The notes beneath the pieces were generated by a model, which saw nothing but the letters and a program-made list of their open reading frames with translations, was not told the origin of the DNA and did not search any database. The position numbers and the translations under genes were made by a program. 41,583 nt of DNA from a virus: IMG/VR virus record IMGVR_UViG_3300032323_000253, positions 1 through 41,583 of that record, one strand, 5' to 3'. Shown here one piece after another: positions 1-10,366 of this stretch (its first letter is position 1; each line of letters begins with the position of its first letter).

Positions 1-1
1 A

Positions 2-3000
2 ATGACCACTCTTTTTAATTACGACCCATTTTATGACGATTTTAACGAAGATAATAACTTCATGCGTGTTCTGTTTAGACCAGGATATGCTGTTCAAGCT
101 CGTGAATTAACTCAACTACAAACCATTTTAGCTAATCAAATTGAAAAGTTTGGTAATCATATTTTCAAGAGTGGAAGTCCAATTGTTGGTGGCAAAATTT
201 CTCTAGATGATAAAGCAAATTATATTATTCTAGATAGTCAATATAACAGTCAAGACATTGTTCCTAATGATTTTAGAGATAAAACAATTGTATCTTTTGG
301 TGGTACTAAATCTGTTCGTGCAAAAGTTATTGCGGTAGATACAACAACTGCAAATCCTATTCTTGTTGTTAAATATTTGTCTGGTGATGTTTTTTCTGAA
401 ACAGATGAATTGAAAATTAATGGCCAAAACATTTTTGCTAAATTACGTTCTTCTGATGCTGTAGGTCGTTCTTATGTGGCAAGTATTCAAGAAGGTGTAT
501 ATTATTTTAAAGGACAATTTGTTAAAGTTGTTCCACAATTTTTAGTTCTTGAGTTATTATATCGTAAGGGATACAACTCAACAACAATCAATTCACAACC
601 CTCATATAAAGTTGGTATTGAATTTACTGAAGATATTATTGATGAAACTGACGACCCATCATTATTGGATCCAGCTCAAGGTTCTTTTAACTATCAAGCT
701 CCAGGCGCTTCAAGATTTCAATTAAACACAACTCTCGCTAAAAGAACACTAGATTCTGCTGACGAATCTTCATTCTTTGAAGTTATTCGTTTGGTTGAAG
801 GTGTGAAAACAAAAGAGATTGATTACCCAATATACTCAGAAATTGAGAAAACATTAGCTCGCAGAACATATGATGAATCTGGTAATTATACAGTAGACCC
901 GTTTGTAATTTCTTTGGAAGAAGGTGATACTGCAAACGGTAAATTTAATGCCGTGTTGGATCCAGGTAAAGCTTATGTGGGTGGTTATGAATTTCAAACA
1001 ATCGCACCAACGACCATTTCAGTAGATAGAGCTCGTGAAACTGCAAACGTTTCAGACTATGACATACCTACAAATTATACAAGTTATGTTGTTTTGAATA
1101 ATGTTCGTGGCTCACTTGACATATCTTCTTTCCCATTAATTGATGTTCACGCTTGCGACCATGCAAACGTTAACGTGGCCACAACGGCTGCATATAATTC
1201 AACTAAGATTGGTACTTTACGTGCCAATATGATGAAGTTTAATGATGCAACAACATCAGATGTTGGCACAACACACTCATTTACTGTTAATGTATTTGAT
1301 GTTAATTCATCTTCTATTACCGGTACTTTGCCATCTAGTGGTTCAACCAACACAGTAATTAGAATACCGGCTAATTTCTCATCTACCGAACCTGCTAACA
1401 CATATGCAAATATGTATTTCAGAATTACTGATGCTGGTGGTTCAAGTATTTCGCCAATTTTAATTACATCTTCAAACACTGTTGCCAATACAATTACTTT
1501 GGCATCTGCATTACCATTTTCTCCTGCATCAAATACATTCTCTATTGATTCTGATTTCAAAGTGGCCGAGTCTTTTGTTATTAGAAGTGGACTATCAAAA
1601 TTATTTACAGGTAATATTGATTCTGATTCAAAAGAACCTGCAACAGGATTTGCATATATCAATGAACCACAAAAAACAAGTTTAGTGTTTGAAGCTCCGT
1701 TTGAAGCTGTTAAGGCTGCATCTATTTCTAATATGGATTTTATTGCTAGAAAAGTTTATAGTAATAAATTATCTGATGGTGGTGGTGTAATTACAATCAG
1801 TAGTGAAGGAACAGATACTTTCCCATTTGCTGGTTCTGGTGGAGTATTATCAGATTCTACAATTCTTAATAATATTATTTGTTTTATACGTTCAGATTCA
1901 GCAACAAATACTGCATCCGGTATTGTAGCTAATACCGTATTAAGTTTAGCTAACAATCTATTTACTGTAACCGCTATAAGTTCAACACAAATTGATATTG
2001 ATGTTAATACAGCGGGTGTTCGTGCTGATTTCTTAATTACATCTAAGGTTAATAACGCCGATAACTCAACATCTGGTGCTATTCGTGGTAAACAATTATT
2101 ACCATTGACAGATACTCTACATGAGAAAGTTCCATTCGATTTGGGTGGTGCAAATACATTAACTGATTTAGACACTGGTGTAACGACACCCGTATCTGGC
2201 ACGGGTTATGTATTTGAAGATGTTGGTGCTACATTCTTTGATGATTCTAATGTATTAAGAAGTTTGAAAACTCCAGGCACAGTAGTTTCATTACAAGTTC
2301 CTGATGTTTATGAGATTGTTCGCATCACTGATTCAAAATCAACATCTAACGTCACAACGGCTATGTTATTGGATCCATCATATGACGTAACTGATAGTTA
2401 TGAATTCGATAACGGACAAAAGAAAACTCATTATGACCACGCTACAATTAAATTGAAACGTGGTTACAGTTCACCAACAGGTAAAATTTTAGTTCAGTTC
2501 AAATACTTGGACCATCAATCAGCTCCTTCTCCACAAAATGAAGGTTTATTTACTGTTGATTCATATTTGAAAACTGGTTCTAATTTTACATATGACGAAA
2601 TCTCTAAATTCAACAATAAAGAAGATGGTAAATTAACACCATTGCGTAGTGCATTTGACTTTAGACCAACAAGAGCCATTGGTGGTTCAACTTTATCTGG
2701 TGCTGTTAATCCGGATCCAGATTCTACAATTGAAACCAGTTTTGATTATTATCTTGGTCGTGTTGACCAATTGGTTGTTAAACCATCTAGAGAATTCTCA
2801 GTAATTAAAGGTAAGTCAGCTGTATCACCTACTGCACCTCCAGTTGGTGATAAAGATATGTTGATTTACACTATGAATATTCCAGCTTATACTGAATCAG
2901 TTAAAGATATTCGAACAGATTTTAGAAACAATCGCCGATACACAATGCGTGATATTGGTGCTTTTGAAAATCGCATTAAAGGTTTAGAATATTATGTTTC

Positions 3001-6000
3001 ATTAAATGCTCTTGAGAAAAATGCTGCTTCAACCAAAGTTTTGGATGCAAATGGATTAGAACGTTCAAAGTATGGTATTTTGGTGGATAATTTTACATCA
3101 ACAGATTCACAAGCATCTTATAATGATGTTGGTTTTGACAATCGTTGTTTAATTGAAAATACAGAATTAAAACCAGCTTCATTGATGAGAACATTCAAAA
3201 TGAAATTGATTGAATCTGCTTGTTCAGGTGCTTTCAATATTGTAGGTACTAATGAGAAGAAACTTTTAATGTTGGACTATTCAACAGCAGAGTTTGCAAA
3301 GCAACCTTATGCAACTAAGTCTATTCCTATTGCTTCTGCTTTGTTTGCTAACTTCCAAGGACAATTAAAATTATTCCCCGAGTTTGCAGCTGATGTTGAT
3401 ACTGAAGTGACAGCTAAAGTAACTCTAAACTCCACACAAGGTATCGAAGAAGCTTTCAGTTTTATCAACGATGCATTTAAGTATATTTCAGACAGTAATA
3501 AATCTTGGGCTGATGATAAAGACAGTCCTTTTGCTAAGATTGTAGATTCTAAGTGGTATACAACAAAGCATATCGATTACACAACCAATAATCAATATTT
3601 GGGTGGTAGAACTTGGGGTAATTTACAGACTACAGGTGATGAAGTTTGGTTATCACAAGGTGCTGAATTACAACAAAAACAAATTACAACCTCATCTTCT
3701 GAAGTTGATGTTGGTTCGTTTGTTACAGACTTGGCAATTCAACCATATTTGAAATCACGTTTAATTACTTTCAACGCAGAAGGTGTTAAACCTAACACAA
3801 CATTCTATCATTACTTTGATGATGTTGCGGTTAATCAATTTGTTGTAGCTCCTAATCAGGTAACTCTAAATGTAACTTCTGGTTTCTCATCAGGTGAACC
3901 AGCTTTGATTGCCAATACAACAACTGATTTGGCTGCAAACTTGGCAAGTTATTTAGCTGGCGGTTTGAATTTTGATGCGGTCATTGTTACTAACAATGAA
4001 GTAGGTTCAAATACAGTTTCTATCGTTAATGAAACTGGTAAACCACTTGCAAGTAAATACATGATTGGTTTAGATACAGGAACAGTTGCGGTTATTAGTT
4101 CCGTTGATGAACATAAATCTGGCAAAACAGTTGCGATGACAGCCAACACAATTACTTTGGCATCAGATGCTCCTTCTGTAAACATTTCTGGTAATACGAT
4201 TTACTTGGTTCATAGAACTGGAAGTTTAGATGGTATTGGTGAAGCTTTAACTATCGCTAACTACAATGTAACTTCTAAAGTTGTTACTGTTGACGGTACA
4301 ATTTCATCCAATGTTTCTAATACTTACACATACAGTATTGGCACAAATAAATCTAATAAACTAGGTCAAGTATCTGGTGTATTCTTCCCACCAGCTGCAA
4401 CATTCCGTTCAGGTGAAAGAAACTTCCGTGTAACAGAATCCTTCAACAACACATACGATACTGATGCAATTTCATTTGCTGAACATACATTCGTTTCTTC
4501 TGGTGTTAAAGTTGATAAAACAACATTGGTAGATACAGTCTATAACGTTGGTGTTGCAACTAAAGTTGTTGGTACTACAACATCACCACAGTTAATTTCT
4601 TCAACAGTTCAAACAAGAGTTACTGCTGCTTGGAACGTAGACCCATTAGCTCAAACATTCTATGTGGATCCTCAAGTTTATCCGAATGGTATGTTCTTGG
4701 CTTCTGTCGACTTGTTCTTTAAGGCTAAAGATGATTCTAATTTGCCTGTAACTGTTCAAATTAGACCTACTATTAATGGTGCACCACACACAGATTTCTG
4801 GTACCCTGAATCTGTAGTATCGAAGTATCCTTCTGAAGTTAATATTTCAGAATCTCCAACTGCAACAACAGCTTCAACTAAAACAAACTTTGAATTTGAT
4901 ACTCCTGTGTTCTTGAAACCTGGATTATATGCTTTAGTGGTTGTAACAGATTCTCCAGACTATACAATGTGGGTAGCAGAAAAAGGTGCAACAACAACTC
5001 GTAATGAATTTGTTGCAACTAATCCATATGTTGGAACATTATACAAATCACAAAATTCTATGGAATATGTTCCATACATTAATGAAGATATGATGTTTGT
5101 GTTGAACCGTTGTGTATTCTCTGTTTCACCAGCAACATTCTCTGTTCAATCAGAAACACAATCACAAACATATCCTGTGGATAAATTCCGTTTGGTTGAA
5201 ACTACATTAGAAACACTATCTAATGCACCAATAACACTGAATCATTCGTTTATTTCTAAACCTATAGATGCAAGTAAAGAAACAGTTTATCGTTCATTCT
5301 CACCATACGTTACATATTCTATGGGTCAAGACGATTTGTATATTGTAGGTTCACGCAGAAAAGAAATTCAAGCTCAAGGTGATTTCACAGTTAAGATTGA
5401 TATGGCTTCCAGTGATGATGCAATTTCTCCAGTGGTATCATTAGAATCTCTATACTTAAATGCTTGGGAAAATTTTGTCGATAATGGTGTAATCGAATCC
5501 AGTGATTTTAATATTATTGCTTCAGGTTCTGGTTATTCTAACGCAAATACAATCACCATAACCTCATCTACTGGTTCTGGTGCAGTAGCTAACTTGGTTG
5601 TTAATGGTTCAGGTAACGTTGTTGCTATCAATGTAACAAGTTCAGGTAGTGGTTATACTGACGACTTTACAATTTCTTATTACACACATCCAACAACTCC
5701 AGCAACTATTGTTTTGAATAGTGAGTTTGATTCTTCTGGTGGTGTTTGTGACGCCAAGTATATCACTAAACCAATTACATTGGCTGATGGATTTGATGCT
5801 GGTGATTTGCGTGTATATCTATCTGCAAATAAACAAGGCAATTCTGAAATTGAAGTTTTCTATAAGATATTGTCAGCTTCAGATACCACCGATTTCAAAG
5901 ACCGTGGTTACTTAAAGATGGTTTGTGCCAATCCAACAACAACACCATCTTCTACAGAATTTGATTTCCGTGAATATGAATATCGCCCATCATTGACTGA

Positions 6001-6145
6001 TAATGCTATCACCTACACCTCAGAAAATGGTGTAACATACGATACATTTAAGACTTTTGCAATTAAGATTGTAATGACTTCCAACGACACAGCAATCGTG
6101 CCTAAGGTTAAAGATTTACGAATCATTGCTTTGCCGGCAGAATAA
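2..6145 (+). CDS. Baseplate/virion structural protein, DUF4815 family
   Basis: This 2047-residue protein is a large virion protein, probably of the baseplate or its attached fibre base. The N-terminus (residues about 5-60) carries the DUF4815 signature: FNYDPFYDDF, then an RPGYAVQARELTQLQTIL segment and GNHIFKSGSP. This is typical of T4-like phages of aquatic bacteria. The middle is Ser/Thr/Asn-rich beta sequence without clear domains. Around residues 1840-1880 there are two GSGY-type turns, and the C-terminus ends in a conserved-looking VKDLRIIALPAE. The ATG at base 2 gives the usual MTTLFNYDPF start, so the gene is probably complete although it touches the window edge. Its place upstream of fibres and neck genes corresponds to the gp10 region of T4. 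Family membership is confident; the exact position in the baseplate is inferred. Confidence 0.88.
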   Translation: MTTLFNYDPFYDDFNEDNNFMRVLFRPGYAVQARELTQLQTILANQIEKFGNHIFKSGSPIVGGKISLDDKANYIILDSQYNSQDIVPNDFRDKTIVSFGGTKSVRAKVIAVDTTTANPILVVKYLSGDVFSETDELKINGQNIFAKLRSSDAVGRSYVASIQEGVYYFKGQFVKVVPQFLVLELLYRKGYNSTTINSQPSYKVGIEFTEDIIDETDDPSLLDPAQGSFNYQAPGASRFQLNTTLAKRTLDSADESSFFEVIRLVEGVKTKEIDYPIYSEIEKTLARRTYDESGNYTVDPFVISLEEGDTANGKFNAVLDPGKAYVGGYEFQTIAPTTISVDRARETANVSDYDIPTNYTSYVVLNNVRGSLDISSFPLIDVHACDHANVNVATTAAYNSTKIGTLRANMMKFNDATTSDVGTTHSFTVNVFDVNSSSITGTLPSSGSTNTVIRIPANFSSTEPANTYANMYFRITDAGGSSISPILITSSNTVANTITLASALPFSPASNTFSIDSDFKVAESFVIRSGLSKLFTGNIDSDSKEPATGFAYINEPQKTSLVFEAPFEAVKAASISNMDFIARKVYSNKLSDGGGVITISSEGTDTFPFAGSGGVLSDSTILNNIICFIRSDSATNTASGIVANTVLSLANNLFTVTAISSTQIDIDVNTAGVRADFLITSKVNNADNSTSGAIRGKQLLPLTDTLHEKVPFDLGGANTLTDLDTGVTTPVSGTGYVFEDVGATFFDDSNVLRSLKTPGTVVSLQVPDVYEIVRITDSKSTSNVTTAMLLDPSYDVTDSYEFDNGQKKTHYDHATIKLKRGYSSPTGKILVQFKYLDHQSAPSPQNEGLFTVDSYLKTGSNFTYDEISKFNNKEDGKLTPLRSAFDFRPTRAIGGSTLSGAVNPDPDSTIETSFDYYLGRVDQLVVKPSREFSVIKGKSAVSPTAPPVGDKDMLIYTMNIPAYTESVKDIRTDFRNNRRYTMRDIGAFENRIKGLEYYVSLNALEKNAASTKVLDANGLERSKYGILVDNFTSTDSQASYNDVGFDNRCLIENTELKPASLMRTFKMKLIESACSGAFNIVGTNEKKLLMLDYSTAEFAKQPYATKSIPIASALFANFQGQLKLFPEFAADVDTEVTAKVTLNSTQGIEEAFSFINDAFKYISDSNKSWADDKDSPFAKIVDSKWYTTKHIDYTTNNQYLGGRTWGNLQTTGDEVWLSQGAELQQKQITTSSSEVDVGSFVTDLAIQPYLKSRLITFNAEGVKPNTTFYHYFDDVAVNQFVVAPNQVTLNVTSGFSSGEPALIANTTTDLAANLASYLAGGLNFDAVIVTNNEVGSNTVSIVNETGKPLASKYMIGLDTGTVAVISSVDEHKSGKTVAMTANTITLASDAPSVNISGNTIYLVHRTGSLDGIGEALTIANYNVTSKVVTVDGTISSNVSNTYTYSIGTNKSNKLGQVSGVFFPPAATFRSGERNFRVTESFNNTYDTDAISFAEHTFVSSGVKVDKTTLVDTVYNVGVATKVVGTTTSPQLISSTVQTRVTAAWNVDPLAQTFYVDPQVYPNGMFLASVDLFFKAKDDSNLPVTVQIRPTINGAPHTDFWYPESVVSKYPSEVNISESPTATTASTKTNFEFDTPVFLKPGLYALVVVTDSPDYTMWVAEKGATTTRNEFVATNPYVGTLYKSQNSMEYVPYINEDMMFVLNRCVFSVSPATFSVQSETQSQTYPVDKFRLVETTLETLSNAPITLNHSFISKPIDASKETVYRSFSPYVTYSMGQDDLYIVGSRRKEIQAQGDFTVKIDMASSDDAISPVVSLESLYLNAWENFVDNGVIESSDFNIIASGSGYSNANTITITSSTGSGAVANLVVNGSGNVVAINVTSSGSGYTDDFTISYYTHPTTPATIVLNSEFDSSGGVCDAKYITKPITLADGFDAGDLRVYLSANKQGNSEIEVFYKILSASDTTDFKDRGYLKMVCANPTTTPSSTEFDFREYEYRPSLTDNAITYTSENGVTYDTFKTFAIKIVMTSNDTAIVPKVKDLRIIALPAE

Positions 6146-6146
6146 T

Positions 6147-6377
6147 ATGTTAGTTAAAGTAGAAGGTGGTCAGTTCGTTAAAGATACATCCAACAAAGCT
6201 TTGTTGACGGTAAATCGTTCCGTGTTACAAGAAAATGAAGCACGTAAAAAATTGAGTGGTAAATTGAATGGCCACAATGGTGAAATAAATACACTGAGAA
6301 CACAAGTAGATAATCTTGCAAAAGATATGTCTGAAATTAAAATGTTGTTAAACCAATTAGTAAATAATAAAGAATAA
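6147..6377 (+). CDS. Small coiled-coil protein, probable structural or assembly factor
   Basis: This is a 76-residue protein of unknown function. I chose the ATG at 6147, one base after the stop of the baseplate gene, because the in-frame codons before it lie inside that gene and the MLVKVEGGQFVKD start looks natural. The N-terminal half has VKDTSNKALLTVNR, with the KALL pattern often seen in small phage structural proteins. The C-terminal half (about residues 38-74) is a charged, heptad-like helix, NTLRTQVDNLAKDMSEIKML, likely a coiled coil. It lies between a baseplate gene and a fibre gene with almost no spacing, so co-expression with virion proteins is expected. No catalytic motif is visible. 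Confidence 0.75.
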   Translation: MLVKVEGGQFVKDTSNKALLTVNRSVLQENEARKKLSGKLNGHNGEINTLRTQVDNLAKDMSEIKMLLNQLVNNKE

Positions 6378-6382
6378 GATAA

Positions 6383-8830
6383 ATGCCTATTCCATTAATA
6401 TCCAGAACGAACACCATTGATGAATGGCGTGTTCAAACCAACTTAGAAGCTAATGCTCTAAACAATTTAGAAACTGGCAACTACGTCAAGTCTAATGGTT
6501 CATTATCATTGACCGCTAACAGTTCTTTGATTATTACAGCCAACGGTACTGCACTGCAAGTATCCAATAGTGCTTTGTTTCAGAGTAACGTTACAGTTGC
6601 TGGTGATATTGCTCTAGGTACGCAAGGTTCAGCAACAGGCAATTTAACGACAGGTGGCATAGTAATAGTTCGTGGACCTGGCAATGCATTACAGGTGGCC
6701 AATAATGCAACTGTTAATACTGATTTACAAGTTACTCGCACAATTTACACAGGTAATGTTTCAGCTAATGGTGATGTTACTGTTGGAGGAAACGAAACAG
6801 TATCCGGTATTTTAAGACTACCTGGTTCAGGTAATGTTCTATATGTCAATACCGGTGTTGCAGTTGTTAAAACATTAAATGCAACCGATGTAAATACAAC
6901 AAATGCAGATATTGGTATAGCTACGATTGATGAAGAGAATGTTACACTTTCAACGATATCTATTGGCACAATTATTAATGGTAATGTTGTCACATTAACA
7001 AGCAATCAAGCTAATATAGCCAACTCAGTTTTGGCCAAAACGACTATTAACAGTGCAAATGTAGATTTAATTAATATATCAACAGCCAATGTCACATCGT
7101 TACTGAATGTTCAAAATGCTATTGTGCGAGTTAGAGGAACTTCTGCTTCAGACGATGCGTTAACAATTAGTCTTGGTAAAACAACTGTTCAAGATGTGGT
7201 GATTCAAGGTAACTTATCTGTTTCTGGAACATACACACAGACAGGTAACTCTAATATTGAAATCGATACAATTACTCTTAATGCGAATACAAACGTTAAT
7301 AAAGATGCATTTGTTATAAATCGTAGAATTTCTGGTAATAATGCAGTCATACAATGGAATGAAGTTGATAAGAATTGGAAAGTTTCTAGAGGTAATACAT
7401 ATTCTGCATTGAATGATGTTATAGATTCGAGTTATGTTCTCTCTGTTGTTACAAGCAATAGCACAACAAATGTAGCTTCAGCATCAGCAGCGAAAGCAGC
7501 CTTTGATACGGCAGTAATTGCTGGTGGTTATGCAAATTCAGCATTTAGAAGTCAAAACACTAGTGGTGTATATGCCAACACAGCTTATCTTCATGCTAAT
7601 GCATCATATGTTTCACAGAATACAACTGGTGTATATGCTAACACTGCATATCTACACGCCAATGCTTCTTATGCAAGTCAGAATACAACTGGTGTATATG
7701 CTAATGCATCATACAATCAGGCTAATACTGCAACCACCAATGCCGCTACGGCTGACCAAAGAGCAGTAACTAGTGGTGTATATGCCAATGCGGCATTTGC
7801 ACACGCCAACACAAGATTTGCTTCTGCTGGTGGTACAATCTCTGGTGCTGTTGTTATTAATGGTAACTTGACAGTTACAGGTACACAGACTTATGTAAAC
7901 TCAACAATTACAATGTTTGCTGACCCAATATTAACACTCAATGCTGACTGGCCAATGGCTTCAGCACCTGTCGAAAATGCAGGTATTGAAGTTCAACGAG
8001 GAACATCTGCAAACACAGTATTGAGATGGAATGAAACAACCGACAGATGGGAATTCACTAATGATGGCACAAACTACGGTGATATCGCTTCAGTAAGTCA
8101 AGTAACTTCATCAGGTTCATATGCTAACTCAGCATATACACAAGCAAATACGGCAACAACTAATGCCGCTACGGCTGACCAAAGAGCAGTGACGAGTGGT
8201 TCTTTTGCTAATAGTGCATACCTACAGGCTAACACAGCAACAACTAATGCGGCTACGGCAGACCAAAGAGCAGTAACTTCTGGTTCATTTGCTAATAGTG
8301 CTTTTGCAAGAGCAAACACTGCGGTATCCGATGCAGCATCAGCCAACTCAAATGCCAATGGTCGTGTATCCAAATCGGGTGATACCATGTCTGGTGCTCT
8401 AGTAGTTAACAGCACAATTACTGCCACAGGTAATATTACCGCACCTTTATTTGTTGGTACAGCAACTCAAGCTCGTTATGCTGACTTGGCAGAAAAATAT
8501 ACAACTGATGATGAATATTCTATCGGCACTGTTGTAGTTGTTAATCCTGAACCAGATTCAGAGGCAACAAAATCAACATCAATCTCTCAATTGGTTTTAG
8601 GAGTTATCTCCGAGAAACCTGCTTATCTAATGAACTCAGAATCCACTGGTCAAGCTATTGCTTTGCGTGGTCGTGTTCCTGTTCGTGTTGTTGGACCTGT
8701 TAAAAAAGGTCAAACATTGGTTTCTGGTCCTGATGGAACAGCCAGTGTTGGTGAAGTTAATCGTTTTGCGATTGCTTTAGAATCTAAAGATACACATGAA
8801 GAAGGGAACATTGAAGTAGTTATTTTATGA
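6383..8830 (+). CDS. Tail fibre protein with heptad repeats and C-terminal YADLAEKY domain
   Basis: This 815-residue protein is a probable tail fibre or tail-tip protein. Residues 1-370 are beta-rich short repeats of the GNLTTGG and VSGTYTQTG type. Residues about 375-480 are seven-residue repeats (ANTAYLH / ANASYVS / QNTTGVY), which recur at about 575-675 with the ADQRAVTSG variant. Between them is a fibre module running from SAGGTISG to ENAGIEVQRG and WEFTNDG, also present in the 1765-residue fibre downstream. The C-terminal 125 residues start with YADLAEKYTTDDEYSIGTVV and end with EEGNIEVVIL; they resemble the cap domain of cyanophage fibres. Its stop overlaps the next start as ATGA, so the modification cluster is translationally coupled to it. 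The host receptor cannot be read from sequence. Confidence 0.85.
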   Translation: MPIPLISRTNTIDEWRVQTNLEANALNNLETGNYVKSNGSLSLTANSSLIITANGTALQVSNSALFQSNVTVAGDIALGTQGSATGNLTTGGIVIVRGPGNALQVANNATVNTDLQVTRTIYTGNVSANGDVTVGGNETVSGILRLPGSGNVLYVNTGVAVVKTLNATDVNTTNADIGIATIDEENVTLSTISIGTIINGNVVTLTSNQANIANSVLAKTTINSANVDLINISTANVTSLLNVQNAIVRVRGTSASDDALTISLGKTTVQDVVIQGNLSVSGTYTQTGNSNIEIDTITLNANTNVNKDAFVINRRISGNNAVIQWNEVDKNWKVSRGNTYSALNDVIDSSYVLSVVTSNSTTNVASASAAKAAFDTAVIAGGYANSAFRSQNTSGVYANTAYLHANASYVSQNTTGVYANTAYLHANASYASQNTTGVYANASYNQANTATTNAATADQRAVTSGVYANAAFAHANTRFASAGGTISGAVVINGNLTVTGTQTYVNSTITMFADPILTLNADWPMASAPVENAGIEVQRGTSANTVLRWNETTDRWEFTNDGTNYGDIASVSQVTSSGSYANSAYTQANTATTNAATADQRAVTSGSFANSAYLQANTATTNAATADQRAVTSGSFANSAFARANTAVSDAASANSNANGRVSKSGDTMSGALVVNSTITATGNITAPLFVGTATQARYADLAEKYTTDDEYSIGTVVVVNPEPDSEATKSTSISQLVLGVISEKPAYLMNSESTGQAIALRGRVPVRVVGPVKKGQTLVSGPDGTASVGEVNRFAIALESKDTHEEGNIEVVIL
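7500..7830 (+). repeat. Coding heptad repeats in fibre 6383-8830
   Basis: In-frame repeats of 21 bases (7 residues), arranged mostly in 63-base units. The consensus heptads are ANxAYxH, ANxxYxS and QNTTGVY. Synonymous sites differ between copies, so the repeat is kept at protein level. Confidence 0.8.
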
Positions 8831-9354
8831 TAAGTATTGGTGAGTTTGAAGAATTTATACATAATGATTTTGTTTATACACAAAAATTAATCTCGGTTAT
8901 CAACGAAGAAGGCAAACAAATATTCGTTGATAACTTGAGTGAACTATATAAGTTTAATGCGTGTACCATTAAATTGGAACACATGGAAATATATAGTAAA
9001 GAAATTTACGATTATTGTAAGTTGCTTTCCAGTAAATATAATAATGATTTGCCGGTGACTTGTCATGTATTCAGAGCCTTTAGGCAATCTTTAAGTTTTG
9101 GCTTGCATACCGACCCGGACGATGTTATACTACGTTGTATTTGGGGTAAAAAAAGAATGAGTGTTAACGGTAAAATTGTTGACCTCTATGCAGACCAAGA
9201 AGTTTTCATTCCCGCAAATACACCACATGAAGCTCTCAATGATGAAGAATCGTTGATGTTAAGCTTTGGTTTAGAAGATTTTTATAAGAATAAAATATAT
9301 AATGAATTGGATGTTCTACCTAAAAACCACGGAAACGTGCAATCTGAATTGTAA
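8827..9354 (+). CDS. Cupin/JmjC-like putative 2-oxoglutarate/Fe(II) dioxygenase
   Basis: This 175-residue protein looks like a small cupin-fold oxygenase. A possible metal triad is visible: H94-x-D96 in FGLHTDPDD and H134 in FIPANTPHEA, separated by a beta segment with IWGKKRM and the DQEVFIPANTPH turn seen in JmjC/cupin_8 proteins. Enzymes of this class hydroxylate protein side chains or small molecules using Fe(II) and 2-oxoglutarate; the substrate here is unknown. It begins in an ATGA overlap with the fibre gene and its last 53 bases overlap the first radical SAM gene, so it opens the modification cluster. It could also be a non-catalytic cupin, because the 2-oxoglutarate-binding residue cannot be assigned with certainty. 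Confidence 0.65.
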   Translation: MISIGEFEEFIHNDFVYTQKLISVINEEGKQIFVDNLSELYKFNACTIKLEHMEIYSKEIYDYCKLLSSKYNNDLPVTCHVFRAFRQSLSFGLHTDPDDVILRCIWGKKRMSVNGKIVDLYADQEVFIPANTPHEALNDEESLMLSFGLEDFYKNKIYNELDVLPKNHGNVQSEL

Positions 9355-10366
9355 ACATTGTTTTACAAACGGCACCAATGGATCTAAGGTATTTTGGAAT
9401 CATTATAAGATAATTGACTGGATTAAAAGATTTGCAGAATATAGAAAAGATTTTCTAAAAGAAGATACTCTACATTGTGAATTTCATGGTGGTGAACCTT
9501 TCTTAGTTCCCACTTTTCAAATGCGACACGTTTGGGAAGATTGTAAAGATTTATTTCCCAATATGACTTGGGGTGCAACAACAAATTTAGTTTATAAGCT
9601 TGATGAAGAACAGATTGATTTAATCAAAGACTGTTTTGACAATCGTATAGGTACAAGTTGGGATCCTAAAATACGATTTGCAAACCAAAAACAAAACGAC
9701 TTATGGTTAAAGAATGTTAAAACTGTTGTTGACCGAGGAATAGATGTTAAGTTGTTCATCAGTGTCACAAAAGATACAATAGAGATAGAACCCATCGAAC
9801 TGTTGAAATGGGTCAAAAGTTTAGGCATAAAAGAACTATCTTTTGAACGACTTACTGGTAACGGAAATGCTAACTTGCATCCTGAAATCTTTCCGACTAA
9901 TATTGAACAAGATGCATGGTTTTTGAAGATGCATCATCAATCAGAAGAACAAGGTTGTAGAGAATGGTTTGATAATGAATTTTTGGAAACTATTTACAGT
10001 AAGTTTGAAACTGGATTTCTAAAGAGTGGAACATTTTGTCGAGATTGTGAAGAAAAGTTGTTTACGGTCAATGCCGATGGTACTATCTCTGGATGTCCAA
10101 ACTCCGCACCAGAATTTCAGTTCGGAAACATTGATGATGATATAGAAACACTTATAAATAGTCCTATAAGAATAGAAAATATCGCTTGCGAGAGGTCTAG
10201 GGACCCAAGATGTTATTCATGCGATGTTTTTGAGTATTGTGGTGGAGATTGCCACCAACTAGGGTGGCAAGACGATGTTTGTGGTGCACCTAAAAGTTTA
10301 ATGAGATTTATAAAGAATAATCAAAAAAGAAAAGTTTGGATAATGAAAAATGGCAACATTAAATAA
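9302..10366 (+). CDS. Radical SAM protein with SPASM domain (1 of 5)
   Basis: This 354-residue protein is a radical SAM enzyme. The [4Fe-4S]/SAM motif is C13-x3-C17-x2-C20 (ETCNLNCKHCF), followed by GGEP at 63-66. The C-terminal third is a full SPASM domain: C249-x10-G260-x4-C265, then C304-x2-C307-x5-C313-x3-C317 and C327, enough for auxiliary Fe-S clusters. SPASM enzymes usually modify ribosomal peptides or proteins through thioether, C-C or similar bonds. The gene lies directly upstream of, and overlaps by 17 bases, the CHxS-tail protein, which makes that protein its best candidate substrate. The start is uncertain: ATG 9302 or ATG 9311 (MFYLKTTETCN); neither has a clear ribosome binding site. 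Family call is firm; the reaction is not known. Confidence 0.92.
   Translation: MNWMFYLKTTETCNLNCKHCFTNGTNGSKVFWNHYKIIDWIKRFAEYRKDFLKEDTLHCEFHGGEPFLVPTFQMRHVWEDCKDLFPNMTWGATTNLVYKLDEEQIDLIKDCFDNRIGTSWDPKIRFANQKQNDLWLKNVKTVVDRGIDVKLFISVTKDTIEIEPIELLKWVKSLGIKELSFERLTGNGNANLHPEIFPTNIEQDAWFLKMHHQSEEQGCREWFDNEFLETIYSKFETGFLKSGTFCRDCEEKLFTVNADGTISGCPNSAPEFQFGNIDDDIETLINSPIRIENIACERSRDPRCYSCDVFEYCGGDCHQLGWQDDVCGAPKSLMRFIKNNQKRKVWIMKNGNIK
10153..10160 (+). promoter_or_regulatory. Possible internal late promoter box TATAAATA
   Basis: A perfect T4 late -10 sequence lies inside the SPASM gene, 189 bases before the CHxS-tail gene. It may add expression of that gene, but a chance match in AT-rich coding DNA is quite possible. 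Confidence 0.25.

Noticed and set aside
1147-2202. Long open frames on the minus strand within the baseplate gene (1147-1662 and 1756-2202)
   Set aside because: They lie wholly inside a well-supported gene, have no ribosome binding site pattern or recognisable domain, and reflect codon bias of the Ser/Thr/Asn-rich plus-strand protein.
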